Assembly: GCF_003752595.1 (NCBI RefSeq) | Contig: NZ_RKIJ01000009.1 | Span: 372,001 to 436,000, forward strand | Direction: 5' to 3' | DNA length: 64,000 nucleotides | From: Cellulomonas sp. PhB143 | GTDB lineage: Bacteria > Actinomycetota > Actinomycetes > Actinomycetales > Cellulomonadaceae | In this document: one piece after another, positions 44,278-53,666 of the stretch | Layout of the letters: each line of letters begins with the position of its first letter | How positions within the stretch are numbered: position 1 is the first letter of the stretch | Notes under the pieces: generated by a model | Database searches by the model: none | Seen by the model: only the letters and a program-made list of their open reading frames with translations | What the model was told of the DNA's origin: nothing | Translations under genes and position numbers: made by a program

Positions 44278-46770
44278 ATGCCCACCTCACGCCCGCAGCC
44301 CGCCACGTTCGGCGAGACGCTGCGCGCCCGCGGTGCCGGCGACCTGCTCACCCTCCTCGACGCCCGGCCGGACCTCGCGACGCCCGCCCCGTCCACGATC
44401 CGCTCCCTCGGTGCGCGCGCCACGAGCCGCACGAGCGTCGAGCGCGCCGTCGCGCACCTCGACCGCTGCACCCTCGACGTGCTCGAGGCGGTGCTCGTGC
44501 TGGGCGGCACCCGCCCGGAGGACGCCGGGACGTCGCCCGACGCCGTCGTCGCCGCGGTCCTCGGGACGCGCCCGGCGCCCGACGACGCGGCCGCCGTGCG
44601 CTCGGCCGTCGCCGACGCGGGGGCCCGCCTGCTCGTCTGGGAGTCCGCCGCGGACGGCGCCGTGCGCGGCGCCCCGGGCCTGGAGGAGGTGCTCGGGCCG
44701 CACCCCGCGGGGCTCGGGCCGACGGGCCCCGCGCCCACCGGGCCCGTGGGCGACCTGCTCGCCGACGCCCCGCCCGGCGCCCGCGAGATCCTCGCCGCGC
44801 TGACGTGGGGGCCGCCGGTGGGCGTGACGCCGCGCGCCGACCCGGGCCTGCGCGCGGCGTCCGACTGGCTCGTCGCGCACCGCCTGCTCGTCCCGACGGA
44901 CGCGCGCTACGTCGTCCTGCCCCGCGGGGTCGGCCTCGCGCTGCGCGAGGGACGCACCCACCGCGACGCCCGGCCGCGGCCGCCGCGGGCGGGCGGCGCC
45001 ACCGTCTCCTCCGAGACGCGCGACGCCGAGGCCGCGGGCGCCGCCCTGGAGTCCGTCCGCCTCGTCGGGGCGCTGCTCGCGCTCTGGGGCGAGAGCCCGA
45101 CGCCCGTGCTGCGCTCCGGGGGGCTGGGCGTGCGCGACCTGCGCCGCCTCGCCCGCGAGCTCGGCACGGACGAGGGGGCAGCCGCCTCCGTCGCGGAGCT
45201 CGCGCTCGCCGCCGGGCTCGTGGCCGACGACGGCGACGACCCGCCGTCCTTCGCCCCCACGACCGCGGCCGACGACTGGCTCGACCTGGACACGACCGCC
45301 CGGTGGGCGGCGCTCGCCGCCTCGTGGGCCACCAGCGCGCGCACGCCGTGGAGCGTGGGCGGGCGCGACGAGCGCGGCACGCTGCGTGCCGCGCTCGACC
45401 CCGAGCTCTCCCGACCCTGGGTCCCGCGCCTGCGGGCGGCCGTGCTCGCGGTCCTCGCCGAGCAGCCCGAGACCGCGCCCGACGACGAGGGCGTCCTCGA
45501 CGTGCTGCGCTGGCGCACGCCGCGCACCCCGCCGCCCACCGCGGCCGTCGCCGGGCTGCTCGCCGAGGCCGCCCTGCTCGGCGTCACCGGCGCGGGCGCC
45601 CTCGCCCCGACCGGCCGCGCGCTCCTGGACGACGGCTCCCGCGAGCCCGCGCACGAGGCGGTCCTCGCGCCCGCCGGGCCGGGCCGCGTGCGGGCGCTCG
45701 CCGAGGAGCTCGGGCGGATCCTGCCGCCCGCCGTCGACGAGGTGCTGCTCCAGGGCGACCTGACCGGCATCGTCCCCGGGCGCCCGAGCGACGCGCTCGC
45801 CACGCTCCTCGACGCGTGCGCCGACGTCGAGTCGCGCGGCTCCGCCCTGACGGTGCGGTTCGGCGCGCCGTCGGTCACCCGCGCGCTCGGCGCCGGGCGG
45901 AGCGCGGACGAGCTGCTGGCCGCGCTCGGCGCGCACTCGCCGGTGGGGGTCCCCCAGCCGCTGGAGTACCTCGTGCGCGACGCGGCGCGGCGCCACGGCA
46001 GCCTGCGCGTCGGCAGCGCGTCGAGCTACCTGCGCACGGAGGACCCGGCGCTCGTGGCGGGCCTCGCCCAGGACCCGGCCCTGCACCACCTGGGGCTGTT
46101 CGCCGTCGCGCCCACCGTGCTCGCGGCGCACGCCCCCGCGGCCGAGCTGCGGGCGGCGCTGCGCGCCCGAGGGCTCGAGCCGACCGTCGAGGGCCCGGGC
46201 GGCCAGGTGCTGCACGCCGAGCAGAGCGCCACCCGCCTGGCCGGGCGCCCGCGGCCGGCGTGGCTCGGCGGCGGCCCGGTGCGCCGCACCCGGTCGCTGC
46301 GACCGGACCCCCGCGCCGCGTCCGTCACCGCCGGGCCGTCCGAGGACCCCGAGCGCCGGCGCGCGCGGCTCGCGGAGCTCGCGGACCGCCTGGTCGCGGC
46401 CGACGCCGGAGCCCCCGCGGAGCCCGCGGAACGTCCGGCCGGCACCCGCGCCCTGGCCCCGGGGAGCACTGGTTCCTCCGCGGCCGGCTCGCCGCCGCGC
46501 CGTCCCGCCGCGACGCACGGCGACGGCGCGGGCTGGGACCTGCCCCCCGGGGGAACAACGGAGCCCGCCGACTCGTTGGCCCTGCTGCGCGAGGCGATCG
46601 ACGGCCAGCGGCACGTCCTGCTCGAGATCGTCGGCGCCCGCGGCACCCCGGAGACCCGCCGCGTGCGCCCGCTGCGGCTCGACGCCGGACGGCTGCGCGC
46701 GCTCGACACCGCCCGCGACGCCGAGCTGACCGTGGCCGTCCACCGGATCGCCTCGGTCCGCCCCGCCTGA
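44278..46770 (+). CDS. Helicase-associated domain protein, partner of XPB
   Basis: 830 residues of the actinobacterial 'helicase-associated' family (Helicase_C_3) always found beside the XPB gene. The N-terminal half is a series of winged-helix-like repeats (LDVLEAVLVLGG, AREILAALTWGPPVGVTP, LRRLARELGTDEGAAASVAELALAAGLV); the region around residues 480-640 (VLLQGDLTGIVPG, LAALGAHSPVGVPQPLEYLVRDAARRHGSLRVGSASSYLR) is the conserved domain. The C-terminus resembles a WYL-like strand region (QRHVLLEIVGARG). No ATPase motif. ATG 44278 is seven bases after TAACCT (44265-44270): leaderless. Confidence 0.9.
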   Translation: MPTSRPQPATFGETLRARGAGDLLTLLDARPDLATPAPSTIRSLGARATSRTSVERAVAHLDRCTLDVLEAVLVLGGTRPEDAGTSPDAVVAAVLGTRPAPDDAAAVRSAVADAGARLLVWESAADGAVRGAPGLEEVLGPHPAGLGPTGPAPTGPVGDLLADAPPGAREILAALTWGPPVGVTPRADPGLRAASDWLVAHRLLVPTDARYVVLPRGVGLALREGRTHRDARPRPPRAGGATVSSETRDAEAAGAALESVRLVGALLALWGESPTPVLRSGGLGVRDLRRLARELGTDEGAAASVAELALAAGLVADDGDDPPSFAPTTAADDWLDLDTTARWAALAASWATSARTPWSVGGRDERGTLRAALDPELSRPWVPRLRAAVLAVLAEQPETAPDDEGVLDVLRWRTPRTPPPTAAVAGLLAEAALLGVTGAGALAPTGRALLDDGSREPAHEAVLAPAGPGRVRALAEELGRILPPAVDEVLLQGDLTGIVPGRPSDALATLLDACADVESRGSALTVRFGAPSVTRALGAGRSADELLAALGAHSPVGVPQPLEYLVRDAARRHGSLRVGSASSYLRTEDPALVAGLAQDPALHHLGLFAVAPTVLAAHAPAAELRAALRARGLEPTVEGPGGQVLHAEQSATRLAGRPRPAWLGGGPVRRTRSLRPDPRAASVTAGPSEDPERRRARLAELADRLVAADAGAPAEPAERPAGTRALAPGSTGSSAAGSPPRRPAATHGDGAGWDLPPGGTTEPADSLALLREAIDGQRHVLLEIVGARGTPETRRVRPLRLDAGRLRALDTARDAELTVAVHRIASVRPA

Positions 46771-46842
46771 GCCTCACCTGCCTCACCTGCCCCCACCCGC
46801 ACTCATCTGCCACCGCCCGACCCGCCCGACGGAAGGATCCCG

Positions 46843-48534
46843 ATGCCCGACGGCCCCCTGATCGTGCAGAGCGACAAGACCCTGCTCCTCGAGGTCGACC
46901 ACCCGCGCGCCGCCGAGGCCCGCCGGGCGATCGCCCCGTTCGCGGAGCTCGAGCGCGCGCCCGAGCACGTGCATACCTACCGGCTGACGCCGCTGGGTCT
47001 GTGGAACGCCCGCGCCGCGGGACACGACGCAGAGCAGGTCGTCGCCGCGCTGATGGACTTCAGCCGCTACCCCGTGCCGCACGCCCTGCTCGTCGACGTC
47101 GCCGAGACCATGGCCCGCTACGGCCGCCTGCAGCTCGTCCAGGACCCGGCGCACGGACTCGTGCTGCACGCCCTGGACCGCGCGGTGCTGGCCGAGGTGC
47201 TCAAGTCGCGCCGGACGGCGGGACTCGTCGGCGAGCGGATCGGCGGACCGGGCGGGGACTCCGTCGTCGTCCACCCCAGCGAGCGCGGCCACCTCAAGCA
47301 GGTGCTCGTCAAGCTCGGCTGGCCGGCCGAGGACCTCGCCGGGTACGTGGACGGCGAGAAGCACGCCATCGCCCTGTCGAGCGAGACGGTCTCGACCACG
47401 CCCGACGGCGGCGAGGTCCGCAAGCCCTGGTCGATGCGCCCCTACCAGGAGCAGGCGGTCGAGGGGTTCTGGCACGGGGGCTCGGGCGTCGTGGTGCTGC
47501 CCTGCGGCGCCGGCAAGACGATCGTCGGTGCCGGGGCGATGGCGCGCTCCGGGACGACGACGCTGATCCTCGTCACGAACACCGTCAGCGCCCGGCAGTG
47601 GCGCGACGAGCTGCTGCGGCGCACGGACCTCTCCGAGGACGAGATCGGCGAGTACTCGGGCTCGCGCAAGGAGATCCGGCCGGTCACGATCGCGACCTAC
47701 CAGGTGCTCACGACCCGCCGCAAGGGCGTCTACACCCACCTCGAGCTGCTCGACGCGCGCGACTGGGGACTGGTGCTCTACGACGAGGTGCACCTGCTGC
47801 CGGCCCCGATCTTCCGCATGACGGCGGACCTGCAGGCGCGCCGCCGCCTCGGCCTGACCGCGACGCTCGTGCGCGAGGACGGCCGCGAGGACGAGGTGTT
47901 CTCGCTCATCGGCCCCAAGCGGTTCGACGCGCCCTGGAAGGACATCGAGGCCCAGGGGTACATCGCCCCGGCGGACTGCGTCGAGGTGCGGCTCACGCTC
48001 ACCGAGGGCGACCGCATGACCTACGCGACCGCGGAGCCCGAGGACAAGTACCGCCTCGCCGCGAGCGCCACCGGCAAGAACCGCGTGGTCGAGCGGCTCG
48101 TCGCCCAGCACCCGGACGACCAGGTGCTCGTCATCGGCCAGTACATCGACCAGCTCGAGGAGCTCTCCGCCCACCTCGACGCGCCCCTGATCACGGGCGC
48201 GACGACGGTGCGCGAGCGCCAGCGGCTGTTCGACGCGTTCCGGTCCGGCGAGATCAACCACCTCGTGGTCAGCAAGGTCGCCAACTTCTCGATCGACCTG
48301 CCGGAGGCCTCGGTCGCGATCCAGGTCTCGGGCTCGTTCGGCTCACGCCAGGAGGAGGCCCAGCGCCTCGGGCGGATCATGCGGCCCAAGGCCGACGGGC
48401 GCACGGCGCACTTCTACGCCGTCGTCGCGCGCGACACCGTGGACCAGGACTTCGCGGCGCACCGCCAGCGGTTCCTCGCCGAGCAGGGGTACGCCTACCG
48501 CATCGTCGACGCCGAGGACCTCGAGCCGGCCTGA
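46843..48534 (+). CDS. DNA repair helicase XPB (SF2)
   Basis: 563 residues of the bacterial XPB/RAD25 family, an ATP-driven 3'-5' DNA translocase. Seen: damage-recognition-like N-domain (about 1-190), Walker A LPCGAGKTI (about 219-227), DEVH box 314-317, motif III GLTATLVREDGREDE, and motif VI QEEAQRLGRIMRPK with the arginine finger. The RED and thumb elements of the eukaryotic enzyme fall at GLTATLVREDG and the following segment. The upstream gene likely supplies its DNA-binding partner. Start follows GGAAGGATCCCG. Confidence 0.96.
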   Translation: MPDGPLIVQSDKTLLLEVDHPRAAEARRAIAPFAELERAPEHVHTYRLTPLGLWNARAAGHDAEQVVAALMDFSRYPVPHALLVDVAETMARYGRLQLVQDPAHGLVLHALDRAVLAEVLKSRRTAGLVGERIGGPGGDSVVVHPSERGHLKQVLVKLGWPAEDLAGYVDGEKHAIALSSETVSTTPDGGEVRKPWSMRPYQEQAVEGFWHGGSGVVVLPCGAGKTIVGAGAMARSGTTTLILVTNTVSARQWRDELLRRTDLSEDEIGEYSGSRKEIRPVTIATYQVLTTRRKGVYTHLELLDARDWGLVLYDEVHLLPAPIFRMTADLQARRRLGLTATLVREDGREDEVFSLIGPKRFDAPWKDIEAQGYIAPADCVEVRLTLTEGDRMTYATAEPEDKYRLAASATGKNRVVERLVAQHPDDQVLVIGQYIDQLEELSAHLDAPLITGATTVRERQRLFDAFRSGEINHLVVSKVANFSIDLPEASVAIQVSGSFGSRQEEAQRLGRIMRPKADGRTAHFYAVVARDTVDQDFAAHRQRFLAEQGYAYRIVDAEDLEPA

Positions 48535-48575
48535 GCGACGGGCGCGCGGGCGACCGTGGCGCTCGGCGCAGCGCG

Positions 48576-51500
48576 TCAGGCCGCTCCGCCCCTCCGGCGC
48601 GCGGCGAGGACGAGCGCCGCGCCGAGCGAGAGCAGGGCGAGGGCCAGGACCGCGGGGGCGGCGCCCGGACCGCCGGTCGTCGCCAGGCCTCCGGGCGTTG
48701 CCGGAGGGGCGGGCGGCGCGCCGCTGGGCGACGACGTCGGTGACGCAGGGGACGGAGCGGGCGACGACGTCGGTGACGGCGCGGGCGACGGACCGGGGCC
48801 CGGGGTCACGTGCGTCGTCGAGCAGACGTCGTCGGCGACCGCCGCGGGAGCGGCCAGCACCACGGGAGCAGCGAGAGCCGCGGCGGCGAGGTCCGAGGCG
48901 GGCGGCGCGCACGTCTCGCTCCCGGGGCTGGTGATCACGTTGGTGAGGGTCACGTCGTCGGCGTCGGACGCCACGACCGCCTGGTAGGTGAGCGTCTGCG
49001 TGCCCTGCAGGCCGGGGATCGTCCAGCGCAGCGTCGTGCCGTCGAGCTCCGCGGCGCCGACGCTCGCGCTGATGCTGCCCGGCACCAGCGCCGCGTGGGT
49101 CAGCACGCCCGACAGGTCGTCGTCGACCACCACGTCCTGCGGGTCGACGCCGGCGAGCTTGCGCGCGGTGACGGTGTAGGTGATGGTGTCGCCCGGCGCC
49201 ACGGTGGAGCCGGACGGCGGGTCGCTGGTCTTGGCGACGTCGAACGTGCCCGGCAGGGTGTTGGTGATCGTGCAGGTCACGTCGGCGCCGAGCGCCACGG
49301 TCACCGTGGAGCCCTCGATCGGGCCGCCGTCGCACCGCCAGGCCCCCGCCTCGTAGCCCGCCGGGCCGCTCGACTCCGACAGGTCGTAGGACCCGACGGC
49401 GACGTCGACGGCGGTGACCGCTGCCGAGCCGGACGCGCCCGAGAGCGGCGTCGGGCCGTCCGCGGCGAGCGTCCACGCCGTGGGCGCCGCGGCGTCGTCG
49501 CCGGCGACCTCCTTCACGAGCGTCAGGGTGGGAGAGACCGCCTCGTTGGTGATGGTGCACACGACGTTCCCGCCGCTCGGCACCGTGACGGTGCTGCCGT
49601 CGCCGTCGAGCACGCCGCCCTGGCAGACCCAGTCGCTCGCGTCGAACCCGGCGGGCCCGTCCTCGCTCAGCGCGTAGCTCCCGGCGAAGACGCTGACCCC
49701 GTCGACGCCGCCCGGCGCGGTGGGGTCGCCCGTCCCGCTCACGGGCTCCTGCCCGGAGATCCCCGACGGGCTCGCGGTGAGGGTCCAGTCCGACGGCGTG
49801 GCGTCGGACCCGGTCTCGCCCGTGTCCACCACCTTGACCAGCGTGAGGGTGGCGGGCTGGTCGTCGTTGTCGATCGTGCACGTCGCGGCCTGCCCGACGC
49901 CGAGGTCGAGGCTGGACCCGGTCAGCGCGCCGTCGCCCGTGCACGACCAGGCGCCCGCGGTGTACCCGGCGGGGCCGCCGGACTCCGCCAGCGTGTAGGT
50001 CCCCGCGTTCACCTCGGCCCCGGTCACGGCGTCGTCCCCGGTGGCGCCGGAGACCGGGGTGGGTCCGGCGGCCGACAGCGTCCAGTCCGTCGGCTCCGCG
50101 GTCCCGCCCTCGTCGTTGGTCACCGTCTTGACGAGGGTGAGCTCGGCGGGCGTGTCCACGTTGGTGTAGGCGCAGGTACCGGTGTCGAGGGCGTCGAGCG
50201 TGATCGTCGCCGTGCCCGTCCCGCCGGGGACGACGGCGCACCGGATCGAGTCGAGCGCGTATCCCGGCGGCCCGCCGGACTCGGTGAGCGTGTACGTCAC
50301 GCCGGGCCGCACGGTGAACGAGGCCCCGTCCGTCGAGCCCGGGACGGTCTGCGCCGTGAGCCCCGGCGGGACGTCGCCGGTGGGCGTCGCGGTCAGGCTC
50401 CAGTCGCCGGGGACCGCGGTGCCGCCGTGGGTGTTCTCGACCGACTTGGCCAGCACGAGCGTCGCCGTGCGGTTCAGCGCGTCGCAGCGCACGTTCGTGC
50501 CGAACGGCACGGTGACGCCGCCGTTGAGCCCGTCCTGGAAGCCCGGGATGACGGTGGTGCCGTCGGCCTCGACCTCCTGGCAGTTCCAGCTGCCGGACGA
50601 CCCCGGGACCAGCGTCGCGTTCGGGTCGGTGAACTGGAGGTACTCCGGGTGCGGCTGGTCCTCGCTGAGGACGTAGGCCACCGCCGGCGTCACCGGCGCG
50701 CTGACCCCGGACGTGCCGCTCGGGCCGGCGTCGGCTCCCGCCGGTGCGGCGGCGGTGAGCGTCCAGTCGTCGGGGTCCGCGTCGCCGCCCTGCACCGTCT
50801 TGGTGAGGGCCAGCCGGGTCTCGCACGTCAGGGTGTTGGTGAGGGTGAAGCTGTTGACCCCCGCCGCCAGCGTCTGCTGGTCAGGCAGCGCCTCGTCCGC
50901 CGCCGAGCCGTTCGCCTCGGTGAGCCGCGCGCTGTCCTGGGTGCACAGGGGGAGCCCGCTGAGGTCGGTGGTCTCGTCGATCTCGACGGTGTCGCCCTCG
51001 AGGAAGCCGGTCTGCCGCTGCTCCCAGGGCGCGAGGACGCCGTCGACGGTGCCGCTCGCGACGAGGATCGGCGGCTGCTCGCCGTCGGCGTACGTGGTGC
51101 CGTTGATCACCCACTCCTTGTGCAGCACCACGGACGCCAGCGGGGTCGGGGCGCGGTTGTAGACCACGCAGCTCACCGGATAGGTCGACGACGCCGGGAC
51201 CGTGAAACCGGTCGTGCCCTCGTTCGTCACCGGCACCGAGGCCCCCGTGTCGACGCGCGAGCACACGGCGTTGCCGCCGTTCACCTGCTGCAGGGTGTAG
51301 CCGTCCTGCTGCGTCTCGGTGAGCGTGACCGGTCCGGCGGTGGTGCCGCCGCTGAAGGTCAGGGGGAAGTTGGCGGCGCCGGTGCCGTCCGCCGTGACGC
51401 GGGAGGCGGGGGCGTCGACGGCGACGTCGGCCGAGCCTGCGCCCGCGAAGGTCCACCCGCCCTGGGGCACCGCGCCGACCGTGCTCCCGACGGGCGCTCG

Positions 51501-52742
51501 CGAGGGGACGACCTGCTTGACGACGGTGATGGACCCCGCGCAGCTGCCGAGGGCGAGCTCGCGCAGCTGCTCGCCCGCCTCCGCGTAGTCGCTCGACTGG
51601 TAGTAGTCCGAGCCCAGCGTCGGGCCCGAGAGAGAGCGCAGGTTGAGCCCGCTGGCCGCGTTGCTGGCACCGTCCCCGACCCCGAACGCGACGACACGGG
51701 TGCCCTGGGCCTTGAGGGCGTTGGACGAGAAGATGCCGTTCTCCGTCTCGCGGAAGCGCGTGCGGTTCCCGGGGCCCTCGCCGTTGCCGTAGAACGTCGG
51801 GTTGCCGTCGGTGATGACGACGGCGACGTCGAACGGCGACGTGGAGAGGGCGACCTGGCCGATGCCGCGGTCCCAGTTGGTGCCGCCCGCGTTCCCGCCC
51901 GGCTTGGCGTAGCCGGTGATCGCTGCCCGGACCCTCGCCGCGCCTCCCGCCGTCGACACCGAGGTCGGTGCCAGCGTGTCCCCTGCCGTGGCGGGTGCCG
52001 AGGTCGCGAAGGTGAAGGTGCCGATCTGCGACGGCGTCCCGGTCAGCGCGTCGACGAAGCCGTTGGCGGCGGCCTTGAGGTCGACGAGCTGGGCGTCCGT
52101 GACCGAGTTGCTGAGGTCCAGCACGAGCCCGACCGTCAGGCCGCACTGCGCGGGCAGGACGGGGTTGTCCCGGGAGCTCTGCCAGATGCCGCCGGACGCC
52201 GCGTCGTTCGTGCCGCCGGTCCCGACCATGAAGTCGGCCGTGGAGCGGTAGGTCGTCCCGGCCCGCAGCTGGGCCGAGGTCTGGATCGCGTAGCCCCGCG
52301 CGGTGACGGGCGAGCCGGTGCCGAGGCTGGGGTTGGCGTAGAACCCCGGCGCCGTGCCGATCTGCCTGACGTAGAGCTGGCGGTCCCGGTTCCCACCACC
52401 CTGCTGCGTGCTCGGCACCGTGAACGAGCAGTCGCCGTCGGCGTCGGAGACGCAGGTGCCGAAGCCGGCGACCGGCGTCGTCGCGGCGGCGCTCGTGAAG
52501 AGCCCGAGCGTGACGCCCGCGAGGTTCCCGACGGCGGCGGCGCTCGTCCGGTCCCCGCCGACCTTCACCGTGATCACGGCGTCGTTGCCGGTCGCCGGCG
52601 GGACCGCGAGCGGCGCCACCGCGGCGGAGGCGCCGCTCGCCGGTACCGGCACGGCGACGGCGACCGGCACCATCGAGAGGGACGCCGCGAGCAGCATCGC
52701 CATCGATGCCGACAGCACCACGGAACGAGACCGTCCTCGCAC
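48576..52742 (-). CDS. Sortase-anchored vWA surface protein with DUF5979/SpaA-like repeats
   Basis: 1388 residues, probably an adhesin or pilin-like protein on the wall. Signal peptide (1-30), a beta-rich region, a von Willebrand A domain with MIDAS motif DLSNS (about residues 207-211) and VVITDGNPT, six or seven repeats of about 90-110 residues of the type TLVKxV...DWTLTA...GPAGYxAGxW.C...TCTITN (about 420-1170), a DUF11-type domain (about 1175-1290), a Pro/Ser linker, and LATTG followed by a hydrophobic stretch and RRR. LAxTG is the class E sortase signal of G+C-rich actinomycetes. The repeats could carry isopeptide bonds. No sortase gene adjoins. Confidence 0.93.
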   Translation of the reverse strand: MRGRSRSVVLSASMAMLLAASLSMVPVAVAVPVPASGASAAVAPLAVPPATGNDAVITVKVGGDRTSAAAVGNLAGVTLGLFTSAAATTPVAGFGTCVSDADGDCSFTVPSTQQGGGNRDRQLYVRQIGTAPGFYANPSLGTGSPVTARGYAIQTSAQLRAGTTYRSTADFMVGTGGTNDAASGGIWQSSRDNPVLPAQCGLTVGLVLDLSNSVTDAQLVDLKAAANGFVDALTGTPSQIGTFTFATSAPATAGDTLAPTSVSTAGGAARVRAAITGYAKPGGNAGGTNWDRGIGQVALSTSPFDVAVVITDGNPTFYGNGEGPGNRTRFRETENGIFSSNALKAQGTRVVAFGVGDGASNAASGLNLRSLSGPTLGSDYYQSSDYAEAGEQLRELALGSCAGSITVVKQVVPSRAPVGSTVGAVPQGGWTFAGAGSADVAVDAPASRVTADGTGAANFPLTFSGGTTAGPVTLTETQQDGYTLQQVNGGNAVCSRVDTGASVPVTNEGTTGFTVPASSTYPVSCVVYNRAPTPLASVVLHKEWVINGTTYADGEQPPILVASGTVDGVLAPWEQRQTGFLEGDTVEIDETTDLSGLPLCTQDSARLTEANGSAADEALPDQQTLAAGVNSFTLTNTLTCETRLALTKTVQGGDADPDDWTLTAAAPAGADAGPSGTSGVSAPVTPAVAYVLSEDQPHPEYLQFTDPNATLVPGSSGSWNCQEVEADGTTVIPGFQDGLNGGVTVPFGTNVRCDALNRTATLVLAKSVENTHGGTAVPGDWSLTATPTGDVPPGLTAQTVPGSTDGASFTVRPGVTYTLTESGGPPGYALDSIRCAVVPGGTGTATITLDALDTGTCAYTNVDTPAELTLVKTVTNDEGGTAEPTDWTLSAAGPTPVSGATGDDAVTGAEVNAGTYTLAESGGPAGYTAGAWSCTGDGALTGSSLDLGVGQAATCTIDNDDQPATLTLVKVVDTGETGSDATPSDWTLTASPSGISGQEPVSGTGDPTAPGGVDGVSVFAGSYALSEDGPAGFDASDWVCQGGVLDGDGSTVTVPSGGNVVCTITNEAVSPTLTLVKEVAGDDAAAPTAWTLAADGPTPLSGASGSAAVTAVDVAVGSYDLSESSGPAGYEAGAWRCDGGPIEGSTVTVALGADVTCTITNTLPGTFDVAKTSDPPSGSTVAPGDTITYTVTARKLAGVDPQDVVVDDDLSGVLTHAALVPGSISASVGAAELDGTTLRWTIPGLQGTQTLTYQAVVASDADDVTLTNVITSPGSETCAPPASDLAAAALAAPVVLAAPAAVADDVCSTTHVTPGPGPSPAPSPTSSPAPSPASPTSSPSGAPPAPPATPGGLATTGGPGAAPAVLALALLSLGAALVLAARRRGGAA

Positions 52743-52813
52743 GCGTCCCCCAGGTGTTTCGTGCCCGCCGGACCGCTTCCGGTGCCGCAGCCGCGCCCGG
52801 GTGCGCCGCTCCT

Positions 52814-52844
52814 GGCAGTGTGGGGGTTTCCCCGCGGCACTGCC
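52814..52844 (-). terminator. Hairpin after the glutamine amidotransferase-like gene
   Basis: GGCAGTG (52814-52820) pairs with CACTGCC (52838-52844), with an inner GGGG/CCCC stem around TTT. It lies between the GATase-like stop (52857) and the surface-protein start. Confidence 0.6.
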
Positions 52845-52856
52845 ACCGGTGGGCGA

Positions 52857-53603
52857 TCAGGCCGGGACGCGCTCCCCGCCCGCCGCGCGGGCGCGCCGCA
52901 CGGCGGCCTGGGCGAGGAACGCCTCCGCGATGCGCCGGCCGTCGCCGAGCACCCGCTCCGCGTGCTCGTCGAACGCGGCGAGCGCCGCGGCCGCCGCCTG
53001 CTCCTCGAGGCCCTGGGTCCAGCCCTGCACGAGCTCGCGCGTGGCCTCGGGCTGGAACTGCAGCCCCAGGCCGGAGCCGCTGCGGAACGCCTGGAACGGG
53101 TACAGCGCGGAGGACCCGAGCCACACGCCGTCGGCCGGCAGGTCGACGACCGCGTCGCGGTGGTGCGTCGCGACCGGGACGGTACGGTCCTCGACGGCCA
53201 CGACGTGCGCGAGCACCGGGTCGTCGCAGGCGCCGCGGCGCCAGTAGACCTGGGTGGTGCCGTCCTCCTGCCCCGGCGGCGGGGAGACCTCGACGTGGCC
53301 CCCGCGCGCGACGGCGAGGAGCTGGGCGCCGAGCCCGGTGCCCAGCACGGGGACCCCCGCGGCCACGGCGTCGGCCACCAGGGTGCGCAACGGCGAGAGC
53401 CAGGGGTGCCCGACGACGTCGTGCACGGACGGTGTCCCGCCGAGCACGACCAGGGCGTCGCCGAGGTCGGCGAGCGAGGGGACCTCGTCGCCGTCGTGCA
53501 GGCGGACGACGACGGCGTGGTCGCCGAACGTCTCGGCGAAGGCACCGAGGGGGAAGCGCGGGTCGCTCTGCACGACTGTCACGGTCACGTCGGACTGGTT
53601 CAC
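52857..53603 (-). CDS. Class I glutamine amidotransferase-like protein lacking Cys and His
   Basis: 248 residues with the class I GATase fold (GMP-synthase-like), but the nucleophile elbow reads VLGTGLGAQLLA where GICLGAQLLA is expected (Cys to Gly), and the His-Glu motif reads LQFQPE instead of LQFHPE (His to Gln). Both substitutions are plain in the DNA (GGG and CAG codons). So glutamine hydrolysis is unlikely and a binding or regulatory role is more probable. GTG 53603 is seven bases after TAATCT (53611-53616): leaderless, back to back with the next gene. Confidence 0.88.
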   Translation of the reverse strand: MNQSDVTVTVVQSDPRFPLGAFAETFGDHAVVVRLHDGDEVPSLADLGDALVVLGGTPSVHDVVGHPWLSPLRTLVADAVAAGVPVLGTGLGAQLLAVARGGHVEVSPPPGQEDGTTQVYWRRGACDDPVLAHVVAVEDRTVPVATHHRDAVVDLPADGVWLGSSALYPFQAFRSGSGLGLQFQPEATRELVQGWTQGLEEQAAAAALAAFDEHAERVLGDGRRIAEAFLAQAAVRRARAAGGERVPA

Positions 53604-53666
53604 GGCGAGGAGATTACCGCCTGGGCCCGGGCGTGTGAATCCGCGCCCCGACGATAGGGTGACGCC

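Noticed and set aside
49000-50800. Internal DNA repeats as a mobile or recombining element
   Set aside because: They encode the protein repeats of the surface protein and diverge at DNA level; no terminal repeats or transposase.
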